Shown here piece after piece: positions 1 to 9,434 of a DNA stretch of 64,000 nucleotides; the stretch's first letter is position 1, and each line of letters starts with the position of its first letter. This DNA comes from an uncultured Alphaproteobacteria bacterium (GTDB taxonomy: Bacteria > Pseudomonadota > Alphaproteobacteria > HIMB59 > GCA-002718135). Made by a program: the position numbers and the translations under genes. The notes under the pieces were generated by a model. That model was not told the origin of the DNA. It saw only the letters and a program-made list of their open reading frames with translations, and made no database searches. The DNA is taken from contig CACBLW010000002.1 of the NCBI GenBank assembly GCA_902540265.1, forward strand, positions 1-64,000. The letters run 5' to 3'.

Positions 1-632
1 TTTAAATTACGAAAATGAGGACACAAATTATACACACTAGAATGCGAGGCTATAAAAGGTTTTGTGCTTATTGATGCAATATCCCAAAAACTTTTCTCTC
101 CAATGTGAGAAACATCAACTAACACATTATTTTCTTGGCAAATAGAAATAACTTCTTTCCCAAATTCATTTAAGCCGTGGCTTTTCAGATTCGAAGAATT
201 GTATGTCTCATCATAATTTGATGAAACCCATTCCAAAGAATGATTCCAAGTTGGGCCGAAATAGAAAAGACCCCTTTCAATAAAATGATATAAATTATTA
301 ATATTATTTTCTAAACCCTCTCCACCTTCCATTGAAATTGGAAGTATTAACTTATTTTTATCCATTGCTTCATTAATATCTGAGAGTTTTTTGGTAATTA
401 TAATTTCTTCATGAGATGAAATTCTTTCAATCTCATCATACATTTTATTTGCTCTCTTAAAAAAATTTGGCTCTTTAGCTTTGCTTGAGACCCAAATGAT
501 TAAAATTTGTAGATCAATTTCTGATTTTAGTAATCTAGGTATGTCTGTATGTCCATGCGGAGTAAGTTTTGTAACATCTTCACCTTCAATAACTCTTTGC
601 ACAAGATCATTATGCAAGTCAGCAACAAACAT
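1..632 (-). CDS. Membrane dipeptidase, peptidase family M19 (C-terminus cut by window edge)
   Basis: This gene is absent from the ORF track because it runs off the window. Reading the minus strand from the ATG at 632 gives about 210 open residues. The protein starts MFVADLHNDL, which carries the M19 N-terminal HxD zinc motif, and continues with PISMEGGEGL (zinc-bridging Glu), VDVSHIGEKS and IASHSS (zinc His residues). The full set of binuclear-zinc ligands is therefore present, unlike the second M19 homologue at 57913. The family hydrolyses dipeptides, including some with a D-residue. No signal peptide is seen, so it is probably cytoplasmic. It lies 4 nt downstream of the cyclophilin gene on the same strand and is probably co-transcribed with it. 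The C-terminal third lies outside the window. Confidence 0.9.
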   Translation of the reverse strand, partial: MFVADLHNDLVQRVIEGEDVTKLTPHGHTDIPRLLKSEIDLQILIIWVSSKAKEPNFFKRANKMYDEIERISSHEEIIITKKLSDINEAMDKNKLILPISMEGGEGLENNINNLYHFIERGLFYFGPTWNHSLEWVSSNYDETYNSSNLKSHGLNEFGKEVISICQENNVLVDVSHIGEKSFWDIASISTKPFIASHSSVYNLCPHFRNL

Positions 633-636
633 CTAA

Positions 637-1203
637 TTATTTTACAATCTCCATTTTAATAATTTTATCTGGATCAGCAGGCGGCTCACCTCTTGTGATA
701 TTATCAACATATTCCATACCTTCAGTAACTTGAGCCCAAACAGTATATTGACCGTCTAAAAATGAACAATCATCAAAACAAATAAAAAATTGGCTATTTG
801 CACTATTAGGATTTTGTGCTCTAGCCATTGATACTGCTCCTCTTCCATGATTTTCTGAAGAAAATTCTGCTTCTATATCAGGAAGATTTGATCCACCAGT
901 TCCTGCTCTTGATAAATTGAAGTCATCTTTATTTGAATTTCCAAATTCTACGTCTCCAGTTTGAGCCATAAATCCATCAATTACTCTATGAAAAACGACA
1001 CCATCATACTGTCCCTCTTCTATAAGTTGTTTAATTTGATTTACATGTTTTGGTGCCACGTCTGGTTTTGTCTCTATAACAACAATACCATCTTTAAGCG
1101 TCATATGAATAATATCCTTATTTTCATCTGCCATTGAAATCCCCCCTTTTAATAATAATGAGAATATAAATATGAAAATAAATAATTTTTGAAATTTATT
1201 CAT
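637..1203 (-). CDS. Periplasmic cyclophilin-type peptidyl-prolyl cis-trans isomerase
   Basis: The protein has 188 residues. An N-terminal signal peptide (MNKFQKLFIFIFIFSLLLKGG) is followed by a cyclophilin domain with FHRVIDGFMAQTGD, NSANSQFFICF and LDGQYTVWAQV, the family's active-site and core motifs. Cyclophilins isomerise X-Pro bonds, and the leader places this one in the periplasm. The track start at 1224 adds seven residues (MKVKKTN) before the more typical MNKF. I chose the ATG at 1203 because it puts the charged n-region directly before the hydrophobic stretch. The gene is divergent from ridA with 45 nt between them and is followed by the M19 dipeptidase after 4 nt. Confidence 0.93.
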   Translation of the reverse strand: MNKFQKLFIFIFIFSLLLKGGISMADENKDIIHMTLKDGIVVIETKPDVAPKHVNQIKQLIEEGQYDGVVFHRVIDGFMAQTGDVEFGNSNKDDFNLSRAGTGGSNLPDIEAEFSSENHGRGAVSMARAQNPNSANSQFFICFDDCSFLDGQYTVWAQVTEGMEYVDNITRGEPPADPDKIIKMEIVK

Positions 1204-1248
1204 ATTTGTTTTCTTTACCTTCACTCAAAATGTTTTATATATATATTA

Positions 1249-1713
1249 ATGCACATCTTTGAAGAAAATATCAAGAAATTAGATTTAATAATACCAGAAA
1301 TGCCAACGCCAATGGCAAATTATTTGCCCTTTAAAGTTGCCGATAATACAGTTTATGTATCAGGACAGGGACCAGTAGTTGATGGAAAAATAGTTTACAG
1401 TGGAAAAGTGGGCAAAGAAATATCAGAGGAAGAAGGAATTAAAGCAGCAGAACTTTGCTGTATTAATATTGTTTCAGCATTAAAAACATCTTTAAACGGG
1501 GATTGGGATAGGCTAGACACCTTCTTAAAGCTTGGAGCTTTTGTAAATTGTGACGAAAACTTTACTGATCAACCTAAAATTATAAACGGAGCATCAGATT
1601 TATTAGTTAGCATTTTCGGTGATAAGGGAAGACATGCTCGTTTTGCAGTTGGTTCAAACTCACTTCCTTTTAATATTTCTGTAGAAATCGACGCGATAAT
1701 AAAAATTAAATAA
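1249..1713 (+). CDS. RidA/YjgF/UK114 family protein
   Basis: The protein has 154 residues. It matches the larger RidA subtype, with MPTPMANYLPFKVADNTVYVSGQGPVVDG at the N-terminus and GKVGKEISEEEGIKAAELCC in the middle. RidA-family proteins hydrolyse reactive imine/enamine intermediates from PLP enzymes, although the longer subtype is biochemically diverse. The track ORF begins 20 residues earlier (MKFIHICFL...), but that extension has no family similarity. The internal ATG at 1249 gives the normal length. The gene lies 10 nt upstream of the COG3146 gene on the same strand, suggesting a small operon. The exact substrate cannot be told from sequence. Confidence 0.9.
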   Translation: MHIFEENIKKLDLIIPEMPTPMANYLPFKVADNTVYVSGQGPVVDGKIVYSGKVGKEISEEEGIKAAELCCINIVSALKTSLNGDWDRLDTFLKLGAFVNCDENFTDQPKIINGASDLLVSIFGDKGRHARFAVGSNSLPFNISVEIDAIIKIK

Positions 1714-1723
1714 AATATTCAAC

Positions 1724-2857
1724 ATGAGTGAACATTTTTTTTGCTCTTCATTAAGTGATATTAGCAAATCAAAGTGGAATGAATGTGTTGGCAATGATCA
1801 TCCATTCTTACAATATGAATTTCTTCACGCATTAGAAAAAAGTAAAAGTGCAAATACCAAAACAGGTTGGCAACCATATCATTACATAGAGCAAGAAAAT
1901 GATAAAATTATCTCACTATGTCCTCTTTATATAAAGAACCATTCGTTCGGAGAATATATTTTTGATCATTCTTGGGCTGATGCTTATCATCGATATGGAA
2001 TAAACTATTACCCTAAACTTCAATCTGCAATACCGTTTACACCAGTTACTGGTGATAGAATTGTTTTAAATAGATCAGTTAATGATAAAAAGAAAAAAAA
2101 AGTTAAAGTAATTAGCAATATTATAGAAGAAGCAAAAAAAATAAATGTTTCTTCATTGCATTTTAATTTTATTAATGATGCTTCTAATTGGAAAAATGTT
2201 GACAATATTATGATTAGATCAGGGATACAGTTTCATTGGAATAATAATGAATATAAAAATTTTGATGAATTCTTAAAAGATTTATCTTCACGAAAAAGAA
2301 AAATCATAAAAAGAGAAAGACTATGTATTGAAAATAATAATTTAACTGTAAAATTACTTAATGGAGATGATATTAAAGAAGAGCATATAAATTTTTTTTA
2401 TGATTGTTATTTGGATACAACTGGAAGAAAATGGGGTTCTACCTATTTAACTAAAGAATTTTTCTTTGAAATATTTCAGAATTTTAAAAATAAAATATTG
2501 CTTATAATGGCTTATCAAGAAGATAAAATGGTTGCTTCTGCAATTAATTTTCTAAGTAAAACTCATTTGTACGGACGATTATGGGGATCAAAATATGAAG
2601 TGCCATTTTTACATTTTGAACTCTGTTATTATCAAGCAATTGAATACGCAATTCAAAATAAAATACGAATTGTAGAAGCAGGCGCTCAAGGTGAGCATAA
2701 ATTACAAAGAGGCTATGCGCCTACAAAAACATGGAGTGCTCATTGGATTAAAGATCAAGAATTTAGCAAAGCTATTCAAAATTTTCTTGATAATGAAAGT
2801 CAGCTTATTGATAACCAAAAAGAAAAATTAGAGGATTATCTTCCTTTCAAAAATTAG
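1724..2857 (+). CDS. COG3146/DUF482 GNAT-like acyltransferase (FemAB-related)
   Basis: The protein has 377 residues and the typical COG3146 start (SDISKSKWNECVGNDHPFLQYEFLHALEKS), the SWADAYHRYG block, SSRKRKIIKRER and the C-terminal AGAQGEHKLQRGYAPTKTWSAHW block. The family has the double-GNAT fold of FemAB-like peptidyltransferases and is common in Alphaproteobacteria. Its substrate is unknown and no function should be assigned beyond likely acyl or aminoacyl transfer. No signal peptide or membrane segment is present. Its stop shares the 4-nt TTAG with the stop of clpA on the opposite strand. Confidence 0.85.
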   Translation: MSEHFFCSSLSDISKSKWNECVGNDHPFLQYEFLHALEKSKSANTKTGWQPYHYIEQENDKIISLCPLYIKNHSFGEYIFDHSWADAYHRYGINYYPKLQSAIPFTPVTGDRIVLNRSVNDKKKKKVKVISNIIEEAKKINVSSLHFNFINDASNWKNVDNIMIRSGIQFHWNNNEYKNFDEFLKDLSSRKRKIIKRERLCIENNNLTVKLLNGDDIKEEHINFFYDCYLDTTGRKWGSTYLTKEFFFEIFQNFKNKILLIMAYQEDKMVASAINFLSKTHLYGRLWGSKYEVPFLHFELCYYQAIEYAIQNKIRIVEAGAQGEHKLQRGYAPTKTWSAHWIKDQEFSKAIQNFLDNESQLIDNQKEKLEDYLPFKN

Positions 2858-5127
2858 GCTAATTCTTTTTTTGCTTCTTGTTTATTAGAAAATTCAAAGT
2901 TAATTTTTTTATCTTTACATGTAATTTCAACATGCCCACCTTTAGCTAGTTTACCAAAGATAAGTTCTTCAGCCATTGGTTTTTTAACTTTTTCTTGTAT
3001 TACTCTACCTAATTCTCTAGCACCATAAACTTCATCATAACCCTCTTCAGCTAAAAATTCTTTTGCTTCTTTATTAATTGATAATGAAACTCCCTTATCT
3101 TCGAGTTGTGCTTCAATCTCTATAATAAATTTATCTACTATCGAGAGTACAATATTTTTAGATAAATGATTAAAATGAATAATTGAGTCGATACGATTTC
3201 TAAATTCTGGTGAAAAAATTCTATTTATTGCATCACTACTATCATCGTTAGATCTTTTTGCATTAAAACCAATTTTGTTTTTAGATACATCAATTGCACC
3301 AGCATTAGTTGTCATAATTAATATAACGTTTCTGAAATCTATCGACTTACCATTATGATCGGTTAGTTTTCCATAATCCATTACTTGTAAAAGAATGTTA
3401 AATAAATCATAGTGGGCTTTTTCAATTTCATCCAATAACAATACACAATGAGGATTTTGATCGACTCCATCAGTTAATAATCCACCTTGGTCGAAACCCA
3501 CGTAACCAGGAGGTGCTCCAATAAGTCTGCTCACTGTATGACGCTCCATATATTCTGACATATCAAATCTAAGAAGTTTAATACCAAGTGTATTACTTAA
3601 TTGTTTAGCTACCTCAGTCTTCCCTACTCCTGTAGGCCCGGAAAATAAATATGAGCCAATTGGCTTTCCATCTTCTCTTAGTCCTGCTCTTGCCAGCTTA
3701 ATGGAAGATGATAATTCTTCGATGGCTTTGTCTTGACCAAAGACGAAATTTTTCAAATCTCTTTCTAAATTTTTTAAACTGTTCTTATCACTTTGATTAA
3801 CAGATTTTGTTGGAATTCTTGCCATTAAAGCAACTACTGCTTCAATATCTTTAGAAAGAATAATTTTTTTTCTCTTTTCTTCTGGTAATAAATATTGAGA
3901 TGCTCCTGCTTCGTCGATAACATCAATAGCTTTATCTGGAAGCTTTCTATCACCTATGTATTTATTTGATAACTCAACTGCACTAATAATTGCTTCCGGT
4001 GAATATTTAATATTATGGTGTTCTTCATAGTACGTTTTTAAACCCTCAAGAATTTTTACAGTCTCATCTTTCGATGGTTCCTTAACATCAATTTTTTGAA
4101 ACCTTCTTACTAAAGCTCTATCTTTCTCAAAATAATTTTTAAATTCCTTATATGTTGTTGATCCAATACATTTAAGAGTGCCATTTCCTAGAGATGGTTT
4201 TAATAAATTACTTGCATCCATTGAGCCTCCACTCGTTGCTCCTGCCCCGATAACTGTGTGTATTTCATCGATAAATAAAACAGCTTTGTCTTTCTTTTGT
4301 AATTCTTTAAGAACTGCTTTCAATCTTTCTTCAAAATCACCTCTGTATCTAGTACCTGCTAATAATGCACCCATATCTAAAGAATAAATTACGGCATCCT
4401 CCATTATTTTAGGTACTTTTTTTTCTGTAATTCTTTTTGCTAAACCTTCAGCAATAGCTGTTTTTCCAACACCTGGGTCTCCAACGAATAAAGGATTGTT
4501 TTTTTGTCTTCTACATAAAATTTGAATTGTCCTATCTAATTCTTTGCTTCTACCAATGAGCTTATCAATTTTACCATCTTTTGATTTTTCATTAAGATTT
4601 ATACAAAATTGACCTAAAGCACTTTTTGGTTTTTGTTGTGTATTATTATCATTTGTTTGACTATCTACAAATTCTTCATTTTCAAAACTTTCGTTAGCTT
4701 TTGAAATACCATGTGAAATATATTGAACCGCGTCTAATCTACTCATATTTTGTTGATGAAGAAAATATACAGCATGGCTTTCTTTCTCAGAAAATAATGC
4801 TACAATCATGTTAGCTCCTGTAACACTCTCTCTTCCACTCGATTGCACGTGTATAGCAGCTCTTTGTAAAACTCTTTGAAAACCATTTGTTAATTTTGGC
4901 TCGCCTGTAAAATTTTCTTTGAGATTTTCTAAATCGTTAATGATAAATTTTTCAACGTTTTCTTTTAAATTTGATATATCAACTGCGCATGCTTTAAGCA
5001 CACTAATTGCATCTTGATCTTCCAAAAGAGAAAATAATAGATGCTCTAGAGTGACATACTCATGCTTATAGTTAGTTGCTAGTTGATAGGCTTCTCTTAA
5101 TGTTTTTTCTAAATTTTGTGACAACAT
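2854..5127 (-). CDS. clpA: ATP-dependent Clp protease ATP-binding subunit ClpA
   Basis: The protein has 757 residues, essentially the E. coli ClpA length. It has an N-domain ([17 protein letters not shown]), AAA module 1 with Walker A GDPGVGKTA and Walker B VLFIDEIHT, and AAA module 2 with GPTGVGKTE and VLLLDEIEKA. There is no ClpB-type middle coiled coil. The C-terminal module contains the IGFNAKR segment, consistent with ClpP docking. ClpA unfolds substrates and feeds ClpP. The track start at 5148 adds seven residues; the ATG at 5127 gives the canonical MLSQ start and overlaps the clpS stop as TAATG, indicating translational coupling. Confidence 0.97.
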   Translation of the reverse strand: MLSQNLEKTLREAYQLATNYKHEYVTLEHLLFSLLEDQDAISVLKACAVDISNLKENVEKFIINDLENLKENFTGEPKLTNGFQRVLQRAAIHVQSSGRESVTGANMIVALFSEKESHAVYFLHQQNMSRLDAVQYISHGISKANESFENEEFVDSQTNDNNTQQKPKSALGQFCINLNEKSKDGKIDKLIGRSKELDRTIQILCRRQKNNPLFVGDPGVGKTAIAEGLAKRITEKKVPKIMEDAVIYSLDMGALLAGTRYRGDFEERLKAVLKELQKKDKAVLFIDEIHTVIGAGATSGGSMDASNLLKPSLGNGTLKCIGSTTYKEFKNYFEKDRALVRRFQKIDVKEPSKDETVKILEGLKTYYEEHHNIKYSPEAIISAVELSNKYIGDRKLPDKAIDVIDEAGASQYLLPEEKRKKIILSKDIEAVVALMARIPTKSVNQSDKNSLKNLERDLKNFVFGQDKAIEELSSSIKLARAGLREDGKPIGSYLFSGPTGVGKTEVAKQLSNTLGIKLLRFDMSEYMERHTVSRLIGAPPGYVGFDQGGLLTDGVDQNPHCVLLLDEIEKAHYDLFNILLQVMDYGKLTDHNGKSIDFRNVILIMTTNAGAIDVSKNKIGFNAKRSNDDSSDAINRIFSPEFRNRIDSIIHFNHLSKNIVLSIVDKFIIEIEAQLEDKGVSLSINKEAKEFLAEEGYDEVYGARELGRVIQEKVKKPMAEELIFGKLAKGGHVEITCKDKKINFEFSNKQEAKKELA

Positions 5128-5465
5128 TAACTTTTTTCCATTGTACATTGTAAGGGATGTTCATTTTTTTTTGCCATATCCATTACCGATTTACATTTAG
5201 ACTCAGCTACTTCATAAGTAAATGTTCCACATACTCCTATACCGTTTTTGTGAACATGTAACATAATTTGTGTAGCCTCTTCTTGTTTTTTATTAAATAT
5301 TTTTTCTAAAACCATTACAACAAATTCCATTGGAGTATAATCATCATTTAATAATAAGACATTATACATAGAGGGTTTTTTTGTTTTTGGTTTAGTATCT
5401 AATAATATACCTCTTTGAAAATCCTCATTATTATTGTTATTTTGATTTTCATTTGCCATATTCAT
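5127..5465 (-). CDS. clpS: Clp protease adaptor protein ClpS
   Basis: The protein has about 112 residues with the ClpS core: [21 protein letters not shown], then THE-like [25 protein letters not shown]. ClpS binds N-degron substrates and hands them to ClpA, which is encoded directly downstream with a 1-nt overlap. The N-terminal arm ([11 protein letters not shown]) is asparagine-rich and low complexity. The track ORF extends 20 residues upstream without family similarity. Either the ATG at 5465 (MNMANEN) or the one at 5459 is the likely start. The gene is divergent from the dac gene. Confidence 0.95.
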   Translation of the reverse strand: MNMANENQNNNNNEDFQRGILLDTKPKTKKPSMYNVLLLNDDYTPMEFVVMVLEKIFNKKQEEATQIMLHVHKNGIGVCGTFTYEVAESKCKSVMDMAKKNEHPLQCTMEKS

Positions 5466-5542
5466 TAAATAATATGTTTTAAAATATTTTAAAGTATTTT
5501 TATGTTTGAAAGCATCGAAAATCATATGTTAATCAATAAAAA

Positions 5543-6655
5543 ATGAAAAAAAATTTATTATTAATCATAATTTTAAATAGTTTTTTAATATTAAGTTTTT
5601 CATCAAATCTATTTGCTAAAAAAGCAGCGATAGTAATAGATTTTGATACCGAAGAAGTATTATTTGAGGTGAATGCTGATACAAGAAATTACCCAGCATC
5701 TCTAACAAAAATAATGACTCTATACATTGTATTTGATTATATAAAAAAAGGAAAACTTAGCTACGATAGTCAATTAAATGTATCAAGTATTGCTGCATCA
5801 AGATCGCCAAGTAAGTTATATTTAAAGGAAGGTTCAAGTATTAAAGTTAGAGATGCTGTAAATGCACTTATTATTAAATCTGCAAATGATGTAGCTACTG
5901 TAGTAGCAGAAAATATAGCAGGAACTGAAAAAGAATTTGCGAAACTTATGACTCAATATGCAAAAAATCTAGGTATGAAAAGTACAACATTCAAGAATGC
6001 ATCTGGTCTTCCTAATAGAGCGCAATTAACAACTGCAAGAGATATAGCAAAACTTTCATATGCACTAATTTCAAATTTTCCAGAAGAGTATAAATTGTTT
6101 AGTAATACAAAATTTACGTATCAGGGTAAGACTTACAAAACACATAATAAATTAATGTTAAGCTACGATGGTGCTGATGGAATTAAAACTGGATATATAA
6201 AAGCATCTGGTTTTCAGTTAGCTTTTTCAGCTGTCAGAGATGATAAGAGATTAATAGGAATTATTTTTGGAGGTGATACAGGAAGCCAACGGAACAAATC
6301 TTTAAAAATAATAATGGATAAAGAATTTGCTGAATTAAATATTAAGATAAAAAGTAGTAATAAAAAAATAGTTAAAAAAGAGGAGACTGCAAACCAAAAA
6401 ATTGAAAAGAAAAAAAATGCTTATTCCATTGTTGTTGGAACATTTAAGTATAGAAATAATGCAGAAAAACAAATCAAATTAATTAAAAGTAAATATCCAG
6501 TTTCTACTAAAGATAAAATTTCAAATGTTGTGCTGATAAAAGTTAGCGGTAAACAACTTTATGAATCTAGATTTGAAAATTTTTCTAAAAAAGAAGCGTA
6601 TACAGCATGTAAAAGACTGAAAAAATATAATCGTGATTGTTTTGTTAGATTATAA
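5543..6655 (+). CDS. D-alanyl-D-alanine carboxypeptidase (peptidase S11) with C-terminal SPOR-like domain
   Basis: The protein has 370 residues. A signal peptide (MKKNLLLIIILNSFLILSFSSNLFA) precedes an S11 penicillin-binding domain with the three active-site motifs: SLTK (SxxK), SAND (SxN) and KTG in DGIKTGYI. A lysine-rich linker (about residues 272-292) leads to a SPOR-like repeat (YSIVVGTFKYRNNAEKQIKLI) that binds denuded glycan at septa. DacF-like enzymes trim pentapeptides in the periplasm. The fusion with SPOR is a known alphaproteobacterial arrangement. The 3' end overlaps the convergent phosphomannomutase gene by 11 nt. Confidence 0.93.
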   Translation: MKKNLLLIIILNSFLILSFSSNLFAKKAAIVIDFDTEEVLFEVNADTRNYPASLTKIMTLYIVFDYIKKGKLSYDSQLNVSSIAASRSPSKLYLKEGSSIKVRDAVNALIIKSANDVATVVAENIAGTEKEFAKLMTQYAKNLGMKSTTFKNASGLPNRAQLTTARDIAKLSYALISNFPEEYKLFSNTKFTYQGKTYKTHNKLMLSYDGADGIKTGYIKASGFQLAFSAVRDDKRLIGIIFGGDTGSQRNKSLKIIMDKEFAELNIKIKSSNKKIVKKEETANQKIEKKKNAYSIVVGTFKYRNNAEKQIKLIKSKYPVSTKDKISNVVLIKVSGKQLYESRFENFSKKEAYTACKRLKKYNRDCFVRL

Positions 6656-8051
6656 ATTTATAATTTACACCGCTTATAGATAATTGGTTTTCGATAATTG
6701 CTATCAAAGACTTGAGGCCTTCTTGAGAAGTAGACTCTGCTCTACAAGTTAGTTGATTTTGAGTATTACTAGCTCTCATTAAAAACCATCCATCATTATT
6801 TTCAACTCTTATTCCGTCAATATCTATTATTCTACCTTCTGTATTTTTTATTCTTTCTTTTATTTCTTCAATAATTAAAAATTTTTTTGTTTCATCTACA
6901 TCAAACCTTGTTTCAGGGGTTGAATAAGTTTTTGGATATATATTTATTAACTCATTCAAGGATTTTTCTTGAGTACATAATATTCGCAATAAACGTAAGG
7001 CTACATACATTGCATCATCGTAACCATAAAAATCATCTGCATAACACACATGACCACTCATTTCTCCTGATAAAGGCGATTTTAATTCTTTCATTTTTTC
7101 TTTTATTGGAGAGTGACCAGTTTTAGACATAATAGGATCACAATAAAGCTTTTTTGCTTCATCAAAAAAAACTTTACTACATTTAACATCCATAATTATT
7201 TTTGGATTATCGTATAAGTTAGCAATTTCTGTGCATAGTAGTAACATGTATTGATCTGCCCAAACTAAATTCCCTAAGTTGTCTACAACACCTAAACGAT
7301 CTCCATCTCCATCAAAAGCCAGACCTATGTCACATTTGTTCTCTTTGACTGACTTTATCAATTGCTCCATATTTTTTGGAACAGTTGGATCTGGATGATG
7401 ATTAGGGAAATTTCCATCAACTTCTTCATTAATTAATATGTTTTCAGAATTATTTAAATTATTTGTAACTTCCTTAATCACAGCTCCCATCGCGCCATTA
7501 CCAATATCCCAAGCAATTTTTATTTTTTTATTGAGATTAATATTTTGTAATAATCTTTCGGTATAATCTTTTTTAATATCTTGATTGATGATTTCACCTT
7601 CGATTAATTTTAAATCATTTTGATCAATTAATTTTTGAAGGCTTTGGATATCTTCAGCATAAAAAGAATGTTTAGCTAAAACCATTTTGAAACCATTATA
7701 TTCTGAAGGGTTGTGTGATCCAGTAACCATAATAACAGCATCAGTTTCAAGATGATAATGAGCAAAATAAGTCATTGGAGTTGGCCCCATACCAATATTG
7801 ATAACTTTTGCTCCTGCATCCTTTAAACCTTTGCAAAGAGCTTGATGTAAATCTGGTGATGTTAATCTTCCATCATAGCCGGTGGCTATTATGTTAGATT
7901 TTAATCTATTAATTACAGTGTATCCAAACGTTCTACCTATCGTATAGGCTGTATTTTGATTAATATTTTCTCCAACTACTCCTCTGATATCGTACTCTCT
8001 AAGAACCTCTTTATCAAAATTTTCTATTTTCAATTTATTTTCCTGTACCAT
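6645..8051 (-). CDS. Phosphomannomutase/phosphoglucomutase
   Basis: The protein has 468 residues of the alpha-D-phosphohexomutase family. Visible motifs are the catalytic serine loop VTGSHNPSEYNGFKM, the metal-binding loop AFDGDGDRLG, the sugar-binding GEMSGH and the C-terminal phosphate-binding RASNTQNQLTCRAES. It interconverts hexose-6-P and hexose-1-P for nucleotide-sugar synthesis and probably acts on both mannose and glucose (AlgC/ManB type). It overlaps the 3' end of ugd by 17 nt on the same strand. The pair would provide glucose-1-P and UDP-glucuronate for envelope polysaccharide. Confidence 0.93.
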   Translation of the reverse strand: MVQENKLKIENFDKEVLREYDIRGVVGENINQNTAYTIGRTFGYTVINRLKSNIIATGYDGRLTSPDLHQALCKGLKDAGAKVINIGMGPTPMTYFAHYHLETDAVIMVTGSHNPSEYNGFKMVLAKHSFYAEDIQSLQKLIDQNDLKLIEGEIINQDIKKDYTERLLQNINLNKKIKIAWDIGNGAMGAVIKEVTNNLNNSENILINEEVDGNFPNHHPDPTVPKNMEQLIKSVKENKCDIGLAFDGDGDRLGVVDNLGNLVWADQYMLLLCTEIANLYDNPKIIMDVKCSKVFFDEAKKLYCDPIMSKTGHSPIKEKMKELKSPLSGEMSGHVCYADDFYGYDDAMYVALRLLRILCTQEKSLNELINIYPKTYSTPETRFDVDETKKFLIIEEIKERIKNTEGRIIDIDGIRVENNDGWFLMRASNTQNQLTCRAESTSQEGLKSLIAIIENQLSISGVNYKFII

Positions 8052-9330
8052 AGTATTTAAATCCCAATTCTTTTAAATCTTCTGGGATATAAATATTTCT
8101 TAAATCAAATATTATTTTTTCTTTTAACAGTTTCGATATTTTTTTGAAATTTAATGCTCTAAATTCATTCCATTCTGTTCCAATAATAATTGCAGAAGCT
8201 CCTTCACAAGCATCATAAGCAGAATTAAAATAAATAAGATTAGAATTTTCTATTTTAGCATTATGCATTGCTTCAGGATCATAAGATTGAACTTTATATC
8301 CATTTTCAAATAAATTAGATGCAATTTTCATAGAAGTAGAATCTCTTACATCATCAGTGTTGGGTTTAAAGCTTAGACCTAAAAAACAAATTGTAGATTT
8401 ATTCTCAATATTAGAAATAATTTTATCTGAAATTTTTATTATACGTTCTTCGTTAGATTTATTAACTGCATCGATGATTGATAAATCAATATTTTTCTTT
8501 TTAGCAGTTGAAGCAAATGCCTTAACATCCTTTGGAAAACATGAACCACCAAATCCAGGTCCAGCATTCAAAAATTTAGATCCAATTCTTTTATCTATAC
8601 CCATTGCATACGCAACTTGCTGAACATCAGCTCCAACAACTTCACACAAATCAGCAACCTCGTTAATAAAAGCTATTTTAGTTGCTAGAAAACTATTAGA
8701 TGCATATTTAATGATCTCTGAAGTCTCAATGGATGTAGCTACAATTGGAGTTTCTTTAAGGAATAAAGGTCTGTAAAGCTCCTTCATAATATTTTCAGAT
8801 TTTTTATTTTCTGTTCCTATAACTACTCTATCTGGCCTAATAAAATCATTAATTGCAGATCCCTCTCGAAGAAATTCTGGGTTGGATACTACATCAAAAA
8901 GTTTTTGATCAATTTTATTTGAAATAATTTTTTGTACTTCTCTTGTAGTTCCAACTGGAACAGTAGACTTAGTTACAACTAAACAATATTTTTTTATATT
9001 TTCTGCAATTTCTTCAGCAACTTGCCAGACAAAACTTAAATCAGCCTCATCCTCTAATCTTCTTGTTGGAGTTCCCACAGTAATAAAAATTATATCTGTA
9101 TTATCTAAGTTATTTTTAATGGTTGATTCAAAAGTTATTAATTTTGTTTTGTTAATATGCTTATCCAAAAGCTCATCCATACCAGGTTCAAAAAATGGAC
9201 ACTTACCTGATTTAAGTATTTCAAGGCGTTTAATATCGTTGTCTACACATGTTACAGAATAACCAAATTCGGCAAAGCATGCTCCAGTTACTAACCCAAC
9301 ATAGCCTGTTCCAACGATAGTAAGATTCAT
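8035..9330 (-). CDS. ugd: UDP-glucose 6-dehydrogenase
   Basis: The protein has 431 residues. The N-terminal Rossmann motif is IVGTGYVGLVTGACFAEFG. The catalytic region is NAGPGFGGSCFPKD with the active-site cysteine, and the C-terminal domain contains SFKPNTDDVRDS. It oxidises UDP-glucose to UDP-glucuronate with two NAD+. It is the first gene of a two-gene unit with the downstream phosphohexomutase. The upstream 104-nt gap to the divergent desaturase gene is AT-rich and must hold both promoters. Length and motifs are fully typical. Confidence 0.95.
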   Translation of the reverse strand: MNLTIVGTGYVGLVTGACFAEFGYSVTCVDNDIKRLEILKSGKCPFFEPGMDELLDKHINKTKLITFESTIKNNLDNTDIIFITVGTPTRRLEDEADLSFVWQVAEEIAENIKKYCLVVTKSTVPVGTTREVQKIISNKIDQKLFDVVSNPEFLREGSAINDFIRPDRVVIGTENKKSENIMKELYRPLFLKETPIVATSIETSEIIKYASNSFLATKIAFINEVADLCEVVGADVQQVAYAMGIDKRIGSKFLNAGPGFGGSCFPKDVKAFASTAKKKNIDLSIIDAVNKSNEERIIKISDKIISNIENKSTICFLGLSFKPNTDDVRDSTSMKIASNLFENGYKVQSYDPEAMHNAKIENSNLIYFNSAYDACEGASAIIIGTEWNEFRALNFKKISKLLKEKIIFDLRNIYIPEDLKELGFKYYGTGK

Positions 9331-9434
9331 TATTTTAAGATTTTTATCTTTTTCTAAATAAACTAAATATACTGATTGTTATAAAATAATATTGATAAAA
9401 TTACTGGAAAAATATTAATTTTTTATTAATTATA

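Noticed and set aside
4178-4387. 69-residue ORF opposite clpA
   Set aside because: It lies inside the Walker region of clpA and only mirrors its conserved codons.
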